Part shown: positions 21,180 to 29,397 of the stretch, piece by piece
How the letters are laid out: each line of letters begins with the position of its first letter
How positions within the stretch are numbered: position 1 is the stretch's first letter
Source: Trueperella pyogenes
GTDB taxonomy: Bacteria; Actinomycetota; Actinomycetes; Actinomycetales; Actinomycetaceae
Assembly: GCF_900460345.1 (NCBI RefSeq)
Contig: NZ_UHHW01000002.1
Coordinates: 930,001 to 994,000 of the forward strand
DNA: 64,000 nucleotides
Direction: 5' to 3'
Translations under genes and position numbers: made by a program
The notes under the pieces: generated by a model
The model's input: only the letters and a program-made list of their open reading frames with translations
Told to the model about the DNA's origin: nothing
Databases searched by the model: none

Positions 21180-22312
21180 TGACAACCATTCAACCCGCTG
21201 AGTCGCGGGCGCAGCGCCTGCTCTCCTTCAACCTCGCGGATTTCCCGATCCCGCAGGGAACTGAGGAAGAGTGGCGCTTCACACCGCTTGAGCGTATGGA
21301 GGATTTCTTCACCGAAGACGCCACTGGTGAGCCCCCGGCGATCACTGCCTCTGATCCATCGTTCTTGGAGAAAGTCTCGCGCGACGACGTCCGCCTAGGC
21401 CAGGTTATGGCCCCCGAGGATCGTGTGGCCGCCCTCGCGTGGAACTGCGCCAAGGAGGCTTACGTTCTCACCATTGCGAAGGATACGAAACTCGATAGCG
21501 AGATCGTCGTCACCGTCACCGGAAACGGTTCGGACGACGTCGCCGCTATGCAGCTCCTCATTGACGCTCAATCTTTCTCTGAGGCCACGGTCGTGCTCAA
21601 CCACGTCGGATCGGCACGACTTGCAGAAGGCATCGAAATTAACGTGGGTGCGGGCGCGCATCTGACCTTCGTCACGATCCAGGACTGGGAAGACGATTCT
21701 GTTCACACCTCCTCAAATCGCGCTCACGTGGCGCAGGATGGAAATCTGACGCATATCGTCGTCTCCCTCGGCGGCGACGTTGTGCGCACGACGACGTCGG
21801 CGGACTTCGGCGGCGAAAACGGCAACATTAATTTGCTAGGTGCCTACTTCGTGGATGAGGCTCAGCACATCGAAAACCGCTTACTCGTCGACCACAATCA
21901 ACCAAATTGCGTGTCGAACGCCACCTATAAGGGCGCGCTGCAGGGCCAGGACGCGCACTCGGTCTGGATCGGCGATGTCCTTATCCAGCCGAATGCGGAG
22001 GGCACTGACACCTACGAGCTCAACCGCAATCTCGTTCTCACCGAAGGCGCTCGCGCAGACTCGGTGCCCAACCTGGAGATTGAAACTGGCGAGATTGAGG
22101 GCGCGGGACACGCCTCGGCCACCGGCCGCTTCGACGACGAACAACTCTTCTACCTGCGTTCGCGTGGAATTCCGGAGGACCAGGCCCGCCGCCTGGTAGT
22201 GCGCGGTTTCTTCGCTGAACTTATCAACCAGATCGGCGTCGAATCGGTGCAAAACAAGCTAATGGAATCCATCGAAAAGGAACTCGATATCACCTTGGAG
22301 CTGGCCGAATGA
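21179..22312 (+). CDS. sufD: Fe-S cluster assembly protein SufD
   Basis: 377 residues. The C-terminal half mirrors SufB ('ATGRFDDEQLFYLRSRGIPEDQARRLVVRGFF'), with the beta-helix domain in the middle and the N-terminal 'GTEEEWRFTPLERMEDFF' motif common to SufD. SufD is the partner of SufB in the SufBCD complex and is needed for iron acquisition. It starts in a TGATG overlap with sufB and ends in an ATGA overlap with the Rieske gene. Length is slightly below that of E. coli SufD (423 aa), within the actinobacterial range. Confidence 0.95.
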   Translation: MTTIQPAESRAQRLLSFNLADFPIPQGTEEEWRFTPLERMEDFFTEDATGEPPAITASDPSFLEKVSRDDVRLGQVMAPEDRVAALAWNCAKEAYVLTIAKDTKLDSEIVVTVTGNGSDDVAAMQLLIDAQSFSEATVVLNHVGSARLAEGIEINVGAGAHLTFVTIQDWEDDSVHTSSNRAHVAQDGNLTHIVVSLGGDVVRTTTSADFGGENGNINLLGAYFVDEAQHIENRLLVDHNQPNCVSNATYKGALQGQDAHSVWIGDVLIQPNAEGTDTYELNRNLVLTEGARADSVPNLEIETGEIEGAGHASATGRFDDEQLFYLRSRGIPEDQARRLVVRGFFAELINQIGVESVQNKLMESIEKELDITLELAE

Positions 22313-22617
22313 GCATCGTCGAAGTGTGTTCCACCGTGGACGTGGCGCCGGGAAACGTCGGCGGTTTCACCGTGGATGGCAAGGCGATCGCCGTCATCCA
22401 TTCCGCCACCGGACGCTGGTTTGCTATGGATGACCGCTGCTCGCACGGCCGATTCAAACTCTCCATGGGAGAAGTTTTCGACGAGGAGATCGAATGCACC
22501 CGTCACGGAGCGGTATTCAGTGTTGAAACTGGCCAGCCGCTCTGCCCTCCGGCGACCGCGCCGGTCAAGACCTATCCAGTGCGGGTGGACGGCACAAGCG
22601 TCCTGCTCACACTCTAA
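22309..22617 (+). CDS. Rieske-type [2Fe-2S] ferredoxin in the suf operon
   Basis: 102 residues. The Rieske ligand pairs are C44-x-H46 and C63-x2-H66 (RCSHGRF and ECTRHGAVF), with the following glycine-rich loop. It is a soluble NirD/BphF-type ferredoxin without a membrane anchor. A Rieske gene between sufD and sufC is common in actinobacterial suf operons. Electron donation to cluster assembly is a plausible role, but its partner is unknown. It starts in an ATGA overlap with sufD. Confidence 0.92.
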   Translation: MSIVEVCSTVDVAPGNVGGFTVDGKAIAVIHSATGRWFAMDDRCSHGRFKLSMGEVFDEEIECTRHGAVFSVETGQPLCPPATAPVKTYPVRVDGTSVLLTL

Positions 22618-22650
22618 AAGTTGAACCTCAAGAGAAAAGAAAAGATTCAC

Positions 22651-23403
22651 GTGTCTACTCTCGAAATTAAGAACCTGCACGTTTCCGTGGAGACCCCCGA
22701 GGGACCTAAGCCGATCCTCAAGGGCGTTGACTTGGCCATCGAGCATGGCGAAATCCATGCCATCATGGGGCCCAATGGCTCAGGCAAATCCACGCTTGCT
22801 TACGCCATTGCCGGTCACCCGAGCTACGCCATTACTGAAGGTGAAATCCTCCTCGACGGCGAGAACATCACAGAGCTCAGCGCCGACGAGCGCGCGCAAG
22901 CTGGCCTCTTCCTCGCTATGCAGTACCCGGTCGAAGTGCCGGGCGTGACCGTCACCAACTTCCTTCGCACTGCCAAGACCGCCATTGACGGCGAGGCGCC
23001 GAAGCTGCGCGCATGGGTCAAGGAACTCGATGAGGCGATGACCAACTTCAAAGTGGAAAAGGACTGGGCCAGCCGCGACGTTAACGTGGGCTTCTCCGGT
23101 GGAGAGAAAAAGCGCCTCGAAGTGCTCCAAATGGAGATACTCAAGCCCAAATTCGCCGTCCTCGATGAGACCGACTCTGGCCTCGACGTCGACGCCCTGC
23201 GCCTCGTCTCCGAAGGCGTGAACCGCGTCCACGAGACGAACGGCAACGGCATCATGCTCATTACGCACTACACACGTATCTTGCGTTACATCAAGCCTGA
23301 TTACGTCCACGTTTTCGTCGATGGTCGGGTCGCACTCTCCGGTGGGCCAGAACTGGCTGATCAGCTGGAGGCCGAAGGCTACGAGCGCTTCGAGAATGCA
23401 TAG
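22651..23403 (+). CDS. sufC: Fe-S assembly ATPase SufC
   Basis: 250 residues from GTG 22651; an in-frame TTG at 22621 would add ten Lys-rich residues and is less likely, since SufC proteins begin 'STLEIKNLHV'. Walker A is GPNGSGKST, the signature is FSGGEKKR, and Walker B is FAVLDETDSGLD (SufC characteristically has this D-E-T-D form). SufC hydrolyses ATP to drive conformational change in SufBCD. The start has a purine-rich AGAGAAAAGAAAAG upstream. Its 3' end overlaps sufS by 8 bp. Confidence 0.96.
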   Translation: MSTLEIKNLHVSVETPEGPKPILKGVDLAIEHGEIHAIMGPNGSGKSTLAYAIAGHPSYAITEGEILLDGENITELSADERAQAGLFLAMQYPVEVPGVTVTNFLRTAKTAIDGEAPKLRAWVKELDEAMTNFKVEKDWASRDVNVGFSGGEKKRLEVLQMEILKPKFAVLDETDSGLDVDALRLVSEGVNRVHETNGNGIMLITHYTRILRYIKPDYVHVFVDGRVALSGGPELADQLEAEGYERFENA

Positions 23404-24709
23404 CGCAGTCCCACGCGCAGATTTTCCCGCCTTGCACCGTCGCATGCAGGGCGGGGAAAAGCTCGTCTACCTCGACTCTGGGGCTACCTCGCATAAGCCA
23501 CAGGTGGTGATCGACGCCGTCGACCGGCAGGAGACGTATTCCAACGGTGCCGTCAAACGCGGCTCCCACCAACTCGCCGCCGAAGCAACGCTCGCCTACG
23601 AGCATGCCCGCGCATCAGTGGCGCGCCTGGTCGGCGCCGAGGCCGAGGAGATCGTCTGGACGAAGAATTCCACTGAAGCGCTTAACTTCATCGCCTACGC
23701 TCTAGACGACATATCGAGAGGCCGGGGAGAGTCCGTCATTCGCGGCGGACGGCACCATGCCGAACGCCTGCGCGCTCGCCAGGAGCGCATGAGTATTCGG
23801 AGAGGCGACAATATTGTGGTCACCCGTGCCGAACACCATGCCAATCTCATCCCGTGGCAAGAATTGTGCCTACGCACAGGCGCGCAACTGCGCTGGTTTG
23901 AGCTCACGGAGGACGGACGTATCGACGTCGACCGAGCCATTGCGGACGGTGTCGTTGACGAGCACACGAAAGTCGTCGCGTTTGCCCACGTGGCGAACGT
24001 GTCTGGCGCAGTCGCTCCCGTGGAAAGTTTGGTTGAGCTGGCCCACGGCGTCGGAGCCCTTGTCGTCTTGGACGCATGCCAGTCGGTGCCGCACATGCCC
24101 GTCGATTTCCACGCGCTCGGCGTCGACTTCGCCGCCTTTTCCGGGCACAAGATGCTTGGTCCTACCGGCATTGGCGCGCTTTTTGGCCGCAAGGAATTGC
24201 TCGAAGCCCTGCCGCCGTTCCTCACGGGTGGCTCGATGGTTGAGATTGTGACGATGGAGAAAACTACCTTCGCCATGCCGCCTGCACGGTTTGAGGCGGG
24301 AACCCAGCCGGTTGCGCAGGCAGTCGGTCTGGGAGTTGCCGCTGAATACCTGATGAACGTCGGCATGGACGTGGTCGCGGCCCATGAAGCCACACTGACC
24401 ACCCGTGCCCTCGAAGGGATCGCGAAGATTCCAGGCGTGCGTATCCTCGGGCCGACACAGCCGCAGAACCGCCTCGGCGTCGTAAGCTTCGATGTTGCGG
24501 GTGTCCACCCACACGACGTCGGGCAAGTACTCGACGCCAAAGGAATCGCGATACGCGTCGGTCACCATTGCGCACAACCCATCCATGCCCATTTTGGCGT
24601 CCACGCCTCCAGCCGTGCGTCGTTCGGCCCCTACAATACGCCAGAAGAAATCGACGTGTTCCTCAACGCACTTGCGGGTGTACGCTCGTTCTTTGGACTC
24701 AAAGATTAG
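23396..24709 (+). CDS. sufS: Cysteine desulfurase SufS
   Basis: 437 residues from ATG 23396. A class V aminotransferase fold with the PLP lysine in FSGHKMLGPTGIG and the catalytic cysteine in VGHHCAQP (corresponding to C364 of E. coli SufS). It supplies persulfide sulfur for SufU and SufBCD. Compared with E. coli or Bacillus SufS, there is an insertion of about 30 residues (105-136, Arg-rich, ISRGRGESVIRGG and onward) just before the conserved 'TRAEHHANLIPWQ'. Type II desulfurases normally go directly from the helix into this strand. The insertion is in frame and has normal codon use. It overlaps sufC by 8 bp. Confidence 0.95.
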   Translation: MHSAVPRADFPALHRRMQGGEKLVYLDSGATSHKPQVVIDAVDRQETYSNGAVKRGSHQLAAEATLAYEHARASVARLVGAEAEEIVWTKNSTEALNFIAYALDDISRGRGESVIRGGRHHAERLRARQERMSIRRGDNIVVTRAEHHANLIPWQELCLRTGAQLRWFELTEDGRIDVDRAIADGVVDEHTKVVAFAHVANVSGAVAPVESLVELAHGVGALVVLDACQSVPHMPVDFHALGVDFAAFSGHKMLGPTGIGALFGRKELLEALPPFLTGGSMVEIVTMEKTTFAMPPARFEAGTQPVAQAVGLGVAAEYLMNVGMDVVAAHEATLTTRALEGIAKIPGVRILGPTQPQNRLGVVSFDVAGVHPHDVGQVLDAKGIAIRVGHHCAQPIHAHFGVHASSRASFGPYNTPEEIDVFLNALAGVRSFFGLKD

Positions 24710-24716
24710 GAAGGCA

Positions 24717-25157
24717 ATGAACGAACTCGAACAGATGTACCAGGAGATCATTCTTGACGCGGCGCGCGATCGCCACGGGGAGGGGCAGCTGGTCGACCCG
24801 GCTGGCGAATCCTTTCAGGTCAACCCTACTTGTGGCGACCAGGTGACGATGCAGGTCAACATCGAGGACGGCAAGATCGCGCTGGCCTGGGATGGCCATG
24901 GATGTTCGATTTCGCAGGCTTCCATTTCGGTCATGTCCGAACTCGTCGAAGGTAAGACGGTTGAAGAATTTGACCGCCTTTTTCACGCGTTTCGGGACAT
25001 GATGGACAAGCAAGGTGCACCAATTTCTGATGCTGACGCCGACCTGCTCGACGACGCCACCGCGTTTCAGGGTGTGTCGAAATACCCCATGAGAATCAAA
25101 TGCGCGCTACTCGGCTGGATGGCATTGCGCGATGCGACTGATCAGGCTCTTGAATAG
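24717..25157 (+). CDS. sufU: SufU-type Zn-dependent sulfurtransferase/scaffold
   Basis: 146 residues from ATG 24717, with AGGAAGG seven bases upstream. The three conserved cysteines in NPTCGD, GHGCSIS and RIKCALLG, and the Asp of CGD, are the Zn ligands of SufU, which accepts persulfide from SufS in Gram-positives. Length and the 18-20 residue SufU-specific insertion relative to IscU are consistent. It is the expected partner of the sufS next door. Confidence 0.95.
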   Translation: MNELEQMYQEIILDAARDRHGEGQLVDPAGESFQVNPTCGDQVTMQVNIEDGKIALAWDGHGCSISQASISVMSELVEGKTVEEFDRLFHAFRDMMDKQGAPISDADADLLDDATAFQGVSKYPMRIKCALLGWMALRDATDQALE

Positions 25158-25178
25158 AGCTAAGAAAAGGAGATAACA

Positions 25179-25499
25179 GTGACTGATGTAACGCCGCCGA
25201 ATGTGGCGGATATCGAGGAGGCGCTGCGTGACGTCATTGATCCCGAGTTGGGCGTCAACATCGTCGACCTCGGCTTGCTGTATGGCATCACGCATGAGGG
25301 GAACTCGGCGATTGCCGATATGACGCTGACGTCAGCTGCATGTCCACTGACCGACGTCATCGAAGAGCAGGCGCGCCAAGCGGTCGCCGGCCTTGTAGAC
25401 GACTTTAGGATCAACTGGGTGTGGCTGCCGCCGTGGGGGCCTGAGCGCATCACCGATGCGGGACGTGACCAGTTGCGCGCATTGGGGTTCAACGTATGA
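25179..25499 (+). CDS. DUF59/MIP18 family Fe-S assembly factor (SufT-like)
   Basis: 106 residues from GTG 25179, preceded by AAAGGAGA. It belongs to the DUF59 family ('LRDVIDPELGVNIVDLGLLYG', then 'MTLTSAACPLTDVIE'), with the conserved cysteine in AACPL. Proteins of this family (SufT, PaaD, MIP18) aid Fe-S maturation. It is a usual last member of actinobacterial suf operons. Confidence 0.92.
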   Translation: MTDVTPPNVADIEEALRDVIDPELGVNIVDLGLLYGITHEGNSAIADMTLTSAACPLTDVIEEQARQAVAGLVDDFRINWVWLPPWGPERITDAGRDQLRALGFNV

Positions 25500-25858
25500 A
25501 AAAGTTTAGTGTCATCCTCGCCTTGATGGTGCTGCTCGGGCTCACTGCCTGCTCGGGCGGCTCCTCTAAGGCAGCGGCTGGGTTCACAAACGCCGTCATC
25601 ATCGATGTACGTACGCAGGCGGAATACGACGCCGGGCACCTCGAGGGAGCACGGCTGCTCGATTGGAATTCAGGGCAGTTCGCCAGTGCAGTGGGAGAGC
25701 TCGACAAGTCTGGCGAGTACGTGCTCTACTGCCGATCAGGTAACCGAGCAGGCCAGGCACGGGCTCTTCTCGAAAGAGAAGGCTTCACCAACGTGACCAA
25801 CCTCGGTTCCCTCGAACAAGCGGCAGCCTCCACCGGGAAATCGGTGGTGAAACCGTGA
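25496..25858 (+). CDS. Rhodanese-domain lipoprotein
   Basis: 120 residues. A signal peptide ends in the lipobox LTAC (lipidated C19), followed by a Ser/Gly linker and one rhodanese domain. The active-site loop is YCRSGNRAG with its catalytic cysteine, and the fold motif VIIDVRTQAEYDAGH is present. It starts in an ATGA overlap with the DUF59 gene, so it is the tail of the suf operon. A sulfurtransferase anchored outside the cytoplasm is odd for a pathway that is cytosolic. Possible roles are envelope thiol chemistry or sulfide/cyanide handling; I cannot decide. Confidence 0.85.
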   Translation: MKKFSVILALMVLLGLTACSGGSSKAAAGFTNAVIIDVRTQAEYDAGHLEGARLLDWNSGQFASAVGELDKSGEYVLYCRSGNRAGQARALLEREGFTNVTNLGSLEQAAASTGKSVVKP

Positions 25859-26098
25859 GATGCCCCAGGTATCGCATGTTTCGTATGCGTGCCGGCACCC
25901 TATTAGATGGCCCGGCGCTGCACTAACCTGGTGCAGATCACTACAGCGGCAAGCACTTTCACCAAACGGACTCACAACAGGCTGACAAGCACCGCGGCAC
26001 TCACCTTAGTACGGCTTGGGCATGTATACCCGATCACCTTCAAGGATTGGCCTAGCTGCAAATAGGGCACTGGTGTGCGCGACCGATACACTAAGGGC
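25859..26098. other. Gene-free interval between the suf operon and the ABC-F gene
   Basis: No supported ORF is seen. A small inverted repeat CTGCAC / GTGCAG with a 7-nt loop (25918-25936) may be a weak terminator. The interval ends with the -10 box of the ABC-F gene. Confidence 0.4.
26087..26092 (+). promoter_or_regulatory. Leaderless -10 box of the ABC-F gene
   Basis: TACACT, six bases (AAGGGC), then ATG 26099. No separate Shine-Dalgarno. The same hexamer precedes trmL. Confidence 0.6.
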
Positions 26099-27715
26099 AT
26101 GATTCAAGGCCAAGATCTCCACGTGCGTATAGGCGAACGGGTGCTTCTCCAGCAGGTTTCCCTCAGCGTGGATAAGGGGAAGAGCATCGGCCTCGTTGGC
26201 CGTAACGGTGCAGGCAAGACCACCCTGCTGCGACTGCTTGCAGGCGAGTCGGCACGCTCGGAGGTAGTGGAGCGGAAGGGAACCATCCATCGGCGTGGGA
26301 CGATCGGCTATCTGCCTCAAGACACGCGTGAGGGGGATCTGACACAGATCGCCCGCGAACGGATCCTCTCCGCACGCGGAATCGAGAAGATGATCGCTCG
26401 CATCAACCGTGCAGAACAGGAGATGTCTACCCTCACCGGCCCCAAGCAGCAAAAGGCGATGGAGCGCTACGTCCGCCTCGACGCCGAGTTCACGGCAGCC
26501 GGTGGCTGGGCCGCAAACTCCGAGGCAGCCCGCATTACTGCCGCTTTGGGCTTGCCCGATCGTGTTCTTAACCAACCGTTGGCAACGCTCTCGGGCGGCC
26601 AGCGCCGGCGCGTCGAACTTGCCCGCGTGCTCTTTTCCGACTCCGAAACGCTACTCCTCGATGAGCCGACTAATCACCTCGACCACGACTCTATTGTGTG
26701 GTTGCGAGACTGGCTCAAAGCCTATAACGGCGGATACGTGATCGTCTCGCATCACGTTGAACTTCTTAAAGAAACCGTCAACACCGTGTGGTATCTCGAT
26801 GCTAATCGCTCGATGATTGACATCTACAACATGGGCTGGGACAAGTACGTTCTGCAGCGAGAGACCGACGAGAAGCGTCGGCGTCGTGAACGGCAAAATG
26901 CCGAGAAGAAGGCTGCTGCACTCCTAGCACAGGCCGACAAGATGCGCTACAAAGCAACGAAGGCAGTAGCCGCACAAAATATGGAGAAGCGCGCCGAGCG
27001 CATGCTGGAGGGGCTTGAGTCAAAGCGCGCGGAAGAGAAAGTGGCAAACTTACGCTTCCCGACCCCCGTGCCCTGCGGCAAGACACCCCTGAGAGCTGCG
27101 GGTTTGACGAAGTCGTACGGTTCGCTCGAGGTCTTTGCCGGCGTAGATCTGGCTATTGACCGTGGATCGCGTGTAGTCGTTCTCGGGTTGAACGGTGCCG
27201 GCAAAACAACGCTTCTGCGGCTCCTGTCACGGGTGGAGTGCCCTGACACCGGCGAAGTCATCGACGGGCACGGCCTCAAACTCGGCTACTACGCCCAGGA
27301 ACACGAATTCATCGACGCCGAGGCGTCAGTCTACGACAACATGCGGCGTGCTGCCCCCTCCGAGTTCAACGATACGGACGTGCGCTCAGTTTTAGGCTCG
27401 TTCCTTTTCTCCGGCGACGACGCCGATAAGCCAGCCGGTGTCCTCTCCGGCGGTGAAAAAACTCGGCTCGCGTTAGCAACGATCGTGGCCAGCGGCGCAA
27501 ATGTGTTGTTGCTTGACGAGCCGACGAACAACCTCGATCCGGCCTCGCGCGAGAAGATCTTGGACGCGCTGCGCAAATACGAGGGCGCCGTCGTGCTCGT
27601 GACCCACGATGAGGGTGCGGTGAGTGCTCTCGAACCTGACCGAGTCCTGCTGTTGCCCGACGGCGATGAGGACCTGTGGTCAAGCGAATACATCGACCTG
27701 ATTTCTCTGGCTTAG
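26099..27715 (+). CDS. ABC-F family ATPase (ribosome-associated type)
   Basis: 538 residues from ATG 26099. Two ABC domains with no membrane segment: the first has Walker A GRNGAGKTT and signature LSGGQRRR, the second GLNGAGKTT and LSGGEKTR. The linker between them (about 245-325) is a charged helical hairpin (RRERQNAEKKAA and so on), the P-site tRNA-interacting motif of ABC-F proteins. Such proteins act on stalled ribosomes as translation factors or antibiotic-protection proteins. The subclass (Uup/YdiF-like or a resistance factor) cannot be set without alignment. It is monocistronic with its own leaderless promoter. Confidence 0.9.
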   Translation: MIQGQDLHVRIGERVLLQQVSLSVDKGKSIGLVGRNGAGKTTLLRLLAGESARSEVVERKGTIHRRGTIGYLPQDTREGDLTQIARERILSARGIEKMIARINRAEQEMSTLTGPKQQKAMERYVRLDAEFTAAGGWAANSEAARITAALGLPDRVLNQPLATLSGGQRRRVELARVLFSDSETLLLDEPTNHLDHDSIVWLRDWLKAYNGGYVIVSHHVELLKETVNTVWYLDANRSMIDIYNMGWDKYVLQRETDEKRRRRERQNAEKKAAALLAQADKMRYKATKAVAAQNMEKRAERMLEGLESKRAEEKVANLRFPTPVPCGKTPLRAAGLTKSYGSLEVFAGVDLAIDRGSRVVVLGLNGAGKTTLLRLLSRVECPDTGEVIDGHGLKLGYYAQEHEFIDAEASVYDNMRRAAPSEFNDTDVRSVLGSFLFSGDDADKPAGVLSGGEKTRLALATIVASGANVLLLDEPTNNLDPASREKILDALRKYEGAVVLVTHDEGAVSALEPDRVLLLPDGDEDLWSSEYIDLISLA

Positions 27716-27718
27716 GTT
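27713..27718 (+). promoter_or_regulatory. Leaderless -10 box of the SixA-like gene
   Basis: TAGGTT, six bases, then ATG 27725. It overlaps the end of the ABC-F gene. No ribosome site is evident. Confidence 0.5.
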
Positions 27719-27724
27719 GGCCTC

Positions 27725-28201
27725 ATGAAGAGACTCATCATCATGCGACACGCGCAGGCGAGCCGTGCCTGGGACGATCATTCTCGCCCGCTGTCCGATC
27801 ATGGCCGCATGCAAGCCGCCGTCGTGGGCGGGGAGCTCAGCCGTAGCGTTGAGCTGGTCGATCAGGCTTTTGTGTCGGACGCTGTGCGTACACGGCAGAC
27901 GTTCGATGCACTCACTTTAGGTGGCTTGCGCGTCGCCTCGTGCTCGATTGAAGCAGGCCTGTATGTGGCTGGCGGGGACGACGTCGTGGACATGATCCGA
28001 GCGCAAGCTAGGGGAGACGTCGTGATGGTGCTTGGTCACGAGCCGACGATGTCAGCAGTTGCTTACCAGCTGTGGGACGGTCTAGGAAAAGCCAGATTTG
28101 CTTCCGGTTTCCCAACTGCTGGGGCGGCCGTTCTTGCTTTCGCCGGGCAGTGGTGGGATTTGCCCTTGAACTCATTATCGCTTGAACAGTTCATTGCTTA
28201 G
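27725..28201 (+). CDS. Histidine phosphatase family protein, SixA-like
   Basis: 158 residues. The catalytic RHA motif (MRHAQASRAWDDHSRPLS) near the N-terminus is typical of the SixA branch of histidine phosphatases, with the second catalytic histidine in VLGHEPTMS. SixA dephosphorylates phosphohistidine proteins; some actinobacterial relatives act on other phosphoesters. It converges with serB, whose stop overlaps its own by 4 bp. Confidence 0.88.
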   Translation: MKRLIIMRHAQASRAWDDHSRPLSDHGRMQAAVVGGELSRSVELVDQAFVSDAVRTRQTFDALTLGGLRVASCSIEAGLYVAGGDDVVDMIRAQARGDVVMVLGHEPTMSAVAYQLWDGLGKARFASGFPTAGAAVLAFAGQWWDLPLNSLSLEQFIA

Positions 28202-29112
28202 CCGTCGATGTCCCAACCGACTAGCGCGGCAATCGCATCCAGCCGTGGGAAATTAATTGCACAGTCGGCCTGCTCGCGCACGATAGTCTTCCCCTGGAAG
28301 GATACGCCTAGGCCGGCACGTATAATCATGGGCAGATCGTTGGCTCCATCACCCGCGCACAGCACCATGTCCGGGGAGATGCCCCATTCGTCCTCCCACT
28401 GCTTGATGGCCGCAACCTTGGCCGCACTGTCGATGATAGGGCCGTAGACTTGGCCGGTGAGCGCGCCGTTGTCCACAGTAAGCCCGTTGGCTACAAAACG
28501 GTCGATTCCAATGCGCTCGGCTAGGGGTGCGAGAACTTCCGTGAATCCGCCCGACACGAGACCAAATTTACCCCCGCGTGCATGGATCGCTTCCACCAGT
28601 CGCATTGCGCCGGGGGTTAACTGCACATGAGCTACTACGTCATCGATCACGCTGCTGGCCAGGCCAGTGAGCTTAGCTACGCGATGAGTAAGTGAGGTCG
28701 AAAAATCCAATTCGCCGCGCATTGCGGCCTCGGTGACCTCTCGAACCTCCTCCTCAGCGCCCGCATAAGCAGCCAACATCTCAATAACTTCAGTGGTGAT
28801 AAAGGTGGAATCTACATCGGTGACGATCGCTTCAGGGCCATTGGTTGCCATCGGGCCCGTGATGAGGGCCGAATCGATAGCAAGAGCCATCGCTGGGCCG
28901 CGAATTTCGGCAGTGAATTCCGCAAGCGACATCTGACGAGGACCGAGATCACCCTCCGGGATGTCGAAAAGCCACGTATGGGCGTGAAGTCCAGCAGTGC
29001 TGACAGGCCGATCTTCGCCCCCGGCATCGACATCCATGATTGTCTGACGCACATGGTGACATAATGCTGTGGGAATCGGGTGCGGTGCAACGAGCGAGAA
29101 ACGAACCAACAT
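28198..29112 (-). CDS. serB: Phosphoserine phosphatase SerB
   Basis: 304 residues. An N-terminal ACT-like region (about 1-80) precedes the HAD catalytic domain: motif I DVDST, then SGGFTEVLAPLAERIG (motif II Ser), the motif III lysine in DSAAKVAAIKQW, and motif IV GDGANDLPMI. It catalyses the last step of serine synthesis. The start codon lies at 29112 behind a leaderless -10 box. The presence of an N-terminal domain agrees with mycobacterial SerB2, though this one has a single regulatory domain at most. Confidence 0.93.
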   Translation of the reverse strand: MLVRFSLVAPHPIPTALCHHVRQTIMDVDAGGEDRPVSTAGLHAHTWLFDIPEGDLGPRQMSLAEFTAEIRGPAMALAIDSALITGPMATNGPEAIVTDVDSTFITTEVIEMLAAYAGAEEEVREVTEAAMRGELDFSTSLTHRVAKLTGLASSVIDDVVAHVQLTPGAMRLVEAIHARGGKFGLVSGGFTEVLAPLAERIGIDRFVANGLTVDNGALTGQVYGPIIDSAAKVAAIKQWEDEWGISPDMVLCAGDGANDLPMIIRAGLGVSFQGKTIVREQADCAINFPRLDAIAALVGWDIDG

Positions 29113-29118
29113 GTACTC

Positions 29119-29124
29119 AGATTA
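29119..29124 (-). promoter_or_regulatory. Leaderless -10 box of serB
   Basis: Reads TAATCT on the minus strand, six bases before the ATG at 29112. Confidence 0.55.
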
Positions 29125-29226
29125 GTCGCTGCGAAAGAGCCGCGAGATGCCGTGTTACTGTGAGCGAACAGCAGGGCTTGTAGCGGTAACTTTGGGGACG
29201 ATTTGGCTCCGATTCTTACTATCACG

Positions 29227-29255
29227 TTGTCGCCGAGTGAGGTGTGTAGTATATA
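29227..29255 (+). promoter_or_regulatory. Promoter of the bacteriocin-type ABC locus
   Basis: TTGTCG (29227-29232), exactly 17 bp, TATATA (29250-29255). The transcript would start near 29262 and have a leader of about 135 nt before the membrane-protein gene, in contrast to the leaderless pattern elsewhere in the window. Confidence 0.5.
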
Positions 29256-29312
29256 TGACACAGCGGGATCCATATGCGTAACTGCTAAGAGTCTTCGACG
29301 AGGAAGATAACG

Positions 29313-29384
29313 ATGCACGCACACTTGGTTTGTCCATCACGTTTAAGGCAGGCGCATATGGGCGTACCATTATCCGGTAGCTGA
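29313..29384 (+). CDS. Possible 23-aa leader peptide
   Basis: A short frame (ATG 29313, stop 29382-29384) with a good ribosome site AGGAAG six bases upstream, in the leader of the bacteriocin-type locus. The peptide (begins MHAHLVCPS) resembles nothing I recognise and is not a bacteriocin precursor. It may be a translated leader or chance. Confidence 0.25.
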   Translation: MHAHLVCPSRLRQAHMGVPLSGS

Positions 29385-29397
29385 CACATAGGGTGGA

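Noticed and set aside
29147..29281. 44-aa frame before the bacteriocin-type locus, with a hydrophobic core, as bacteriocin precursor
   Set aside because: No ribosome site, starts upstream of the promoter found at 29227-29255, and no lactococcin-972-like Gly/Trp/Tyr mature sequence.
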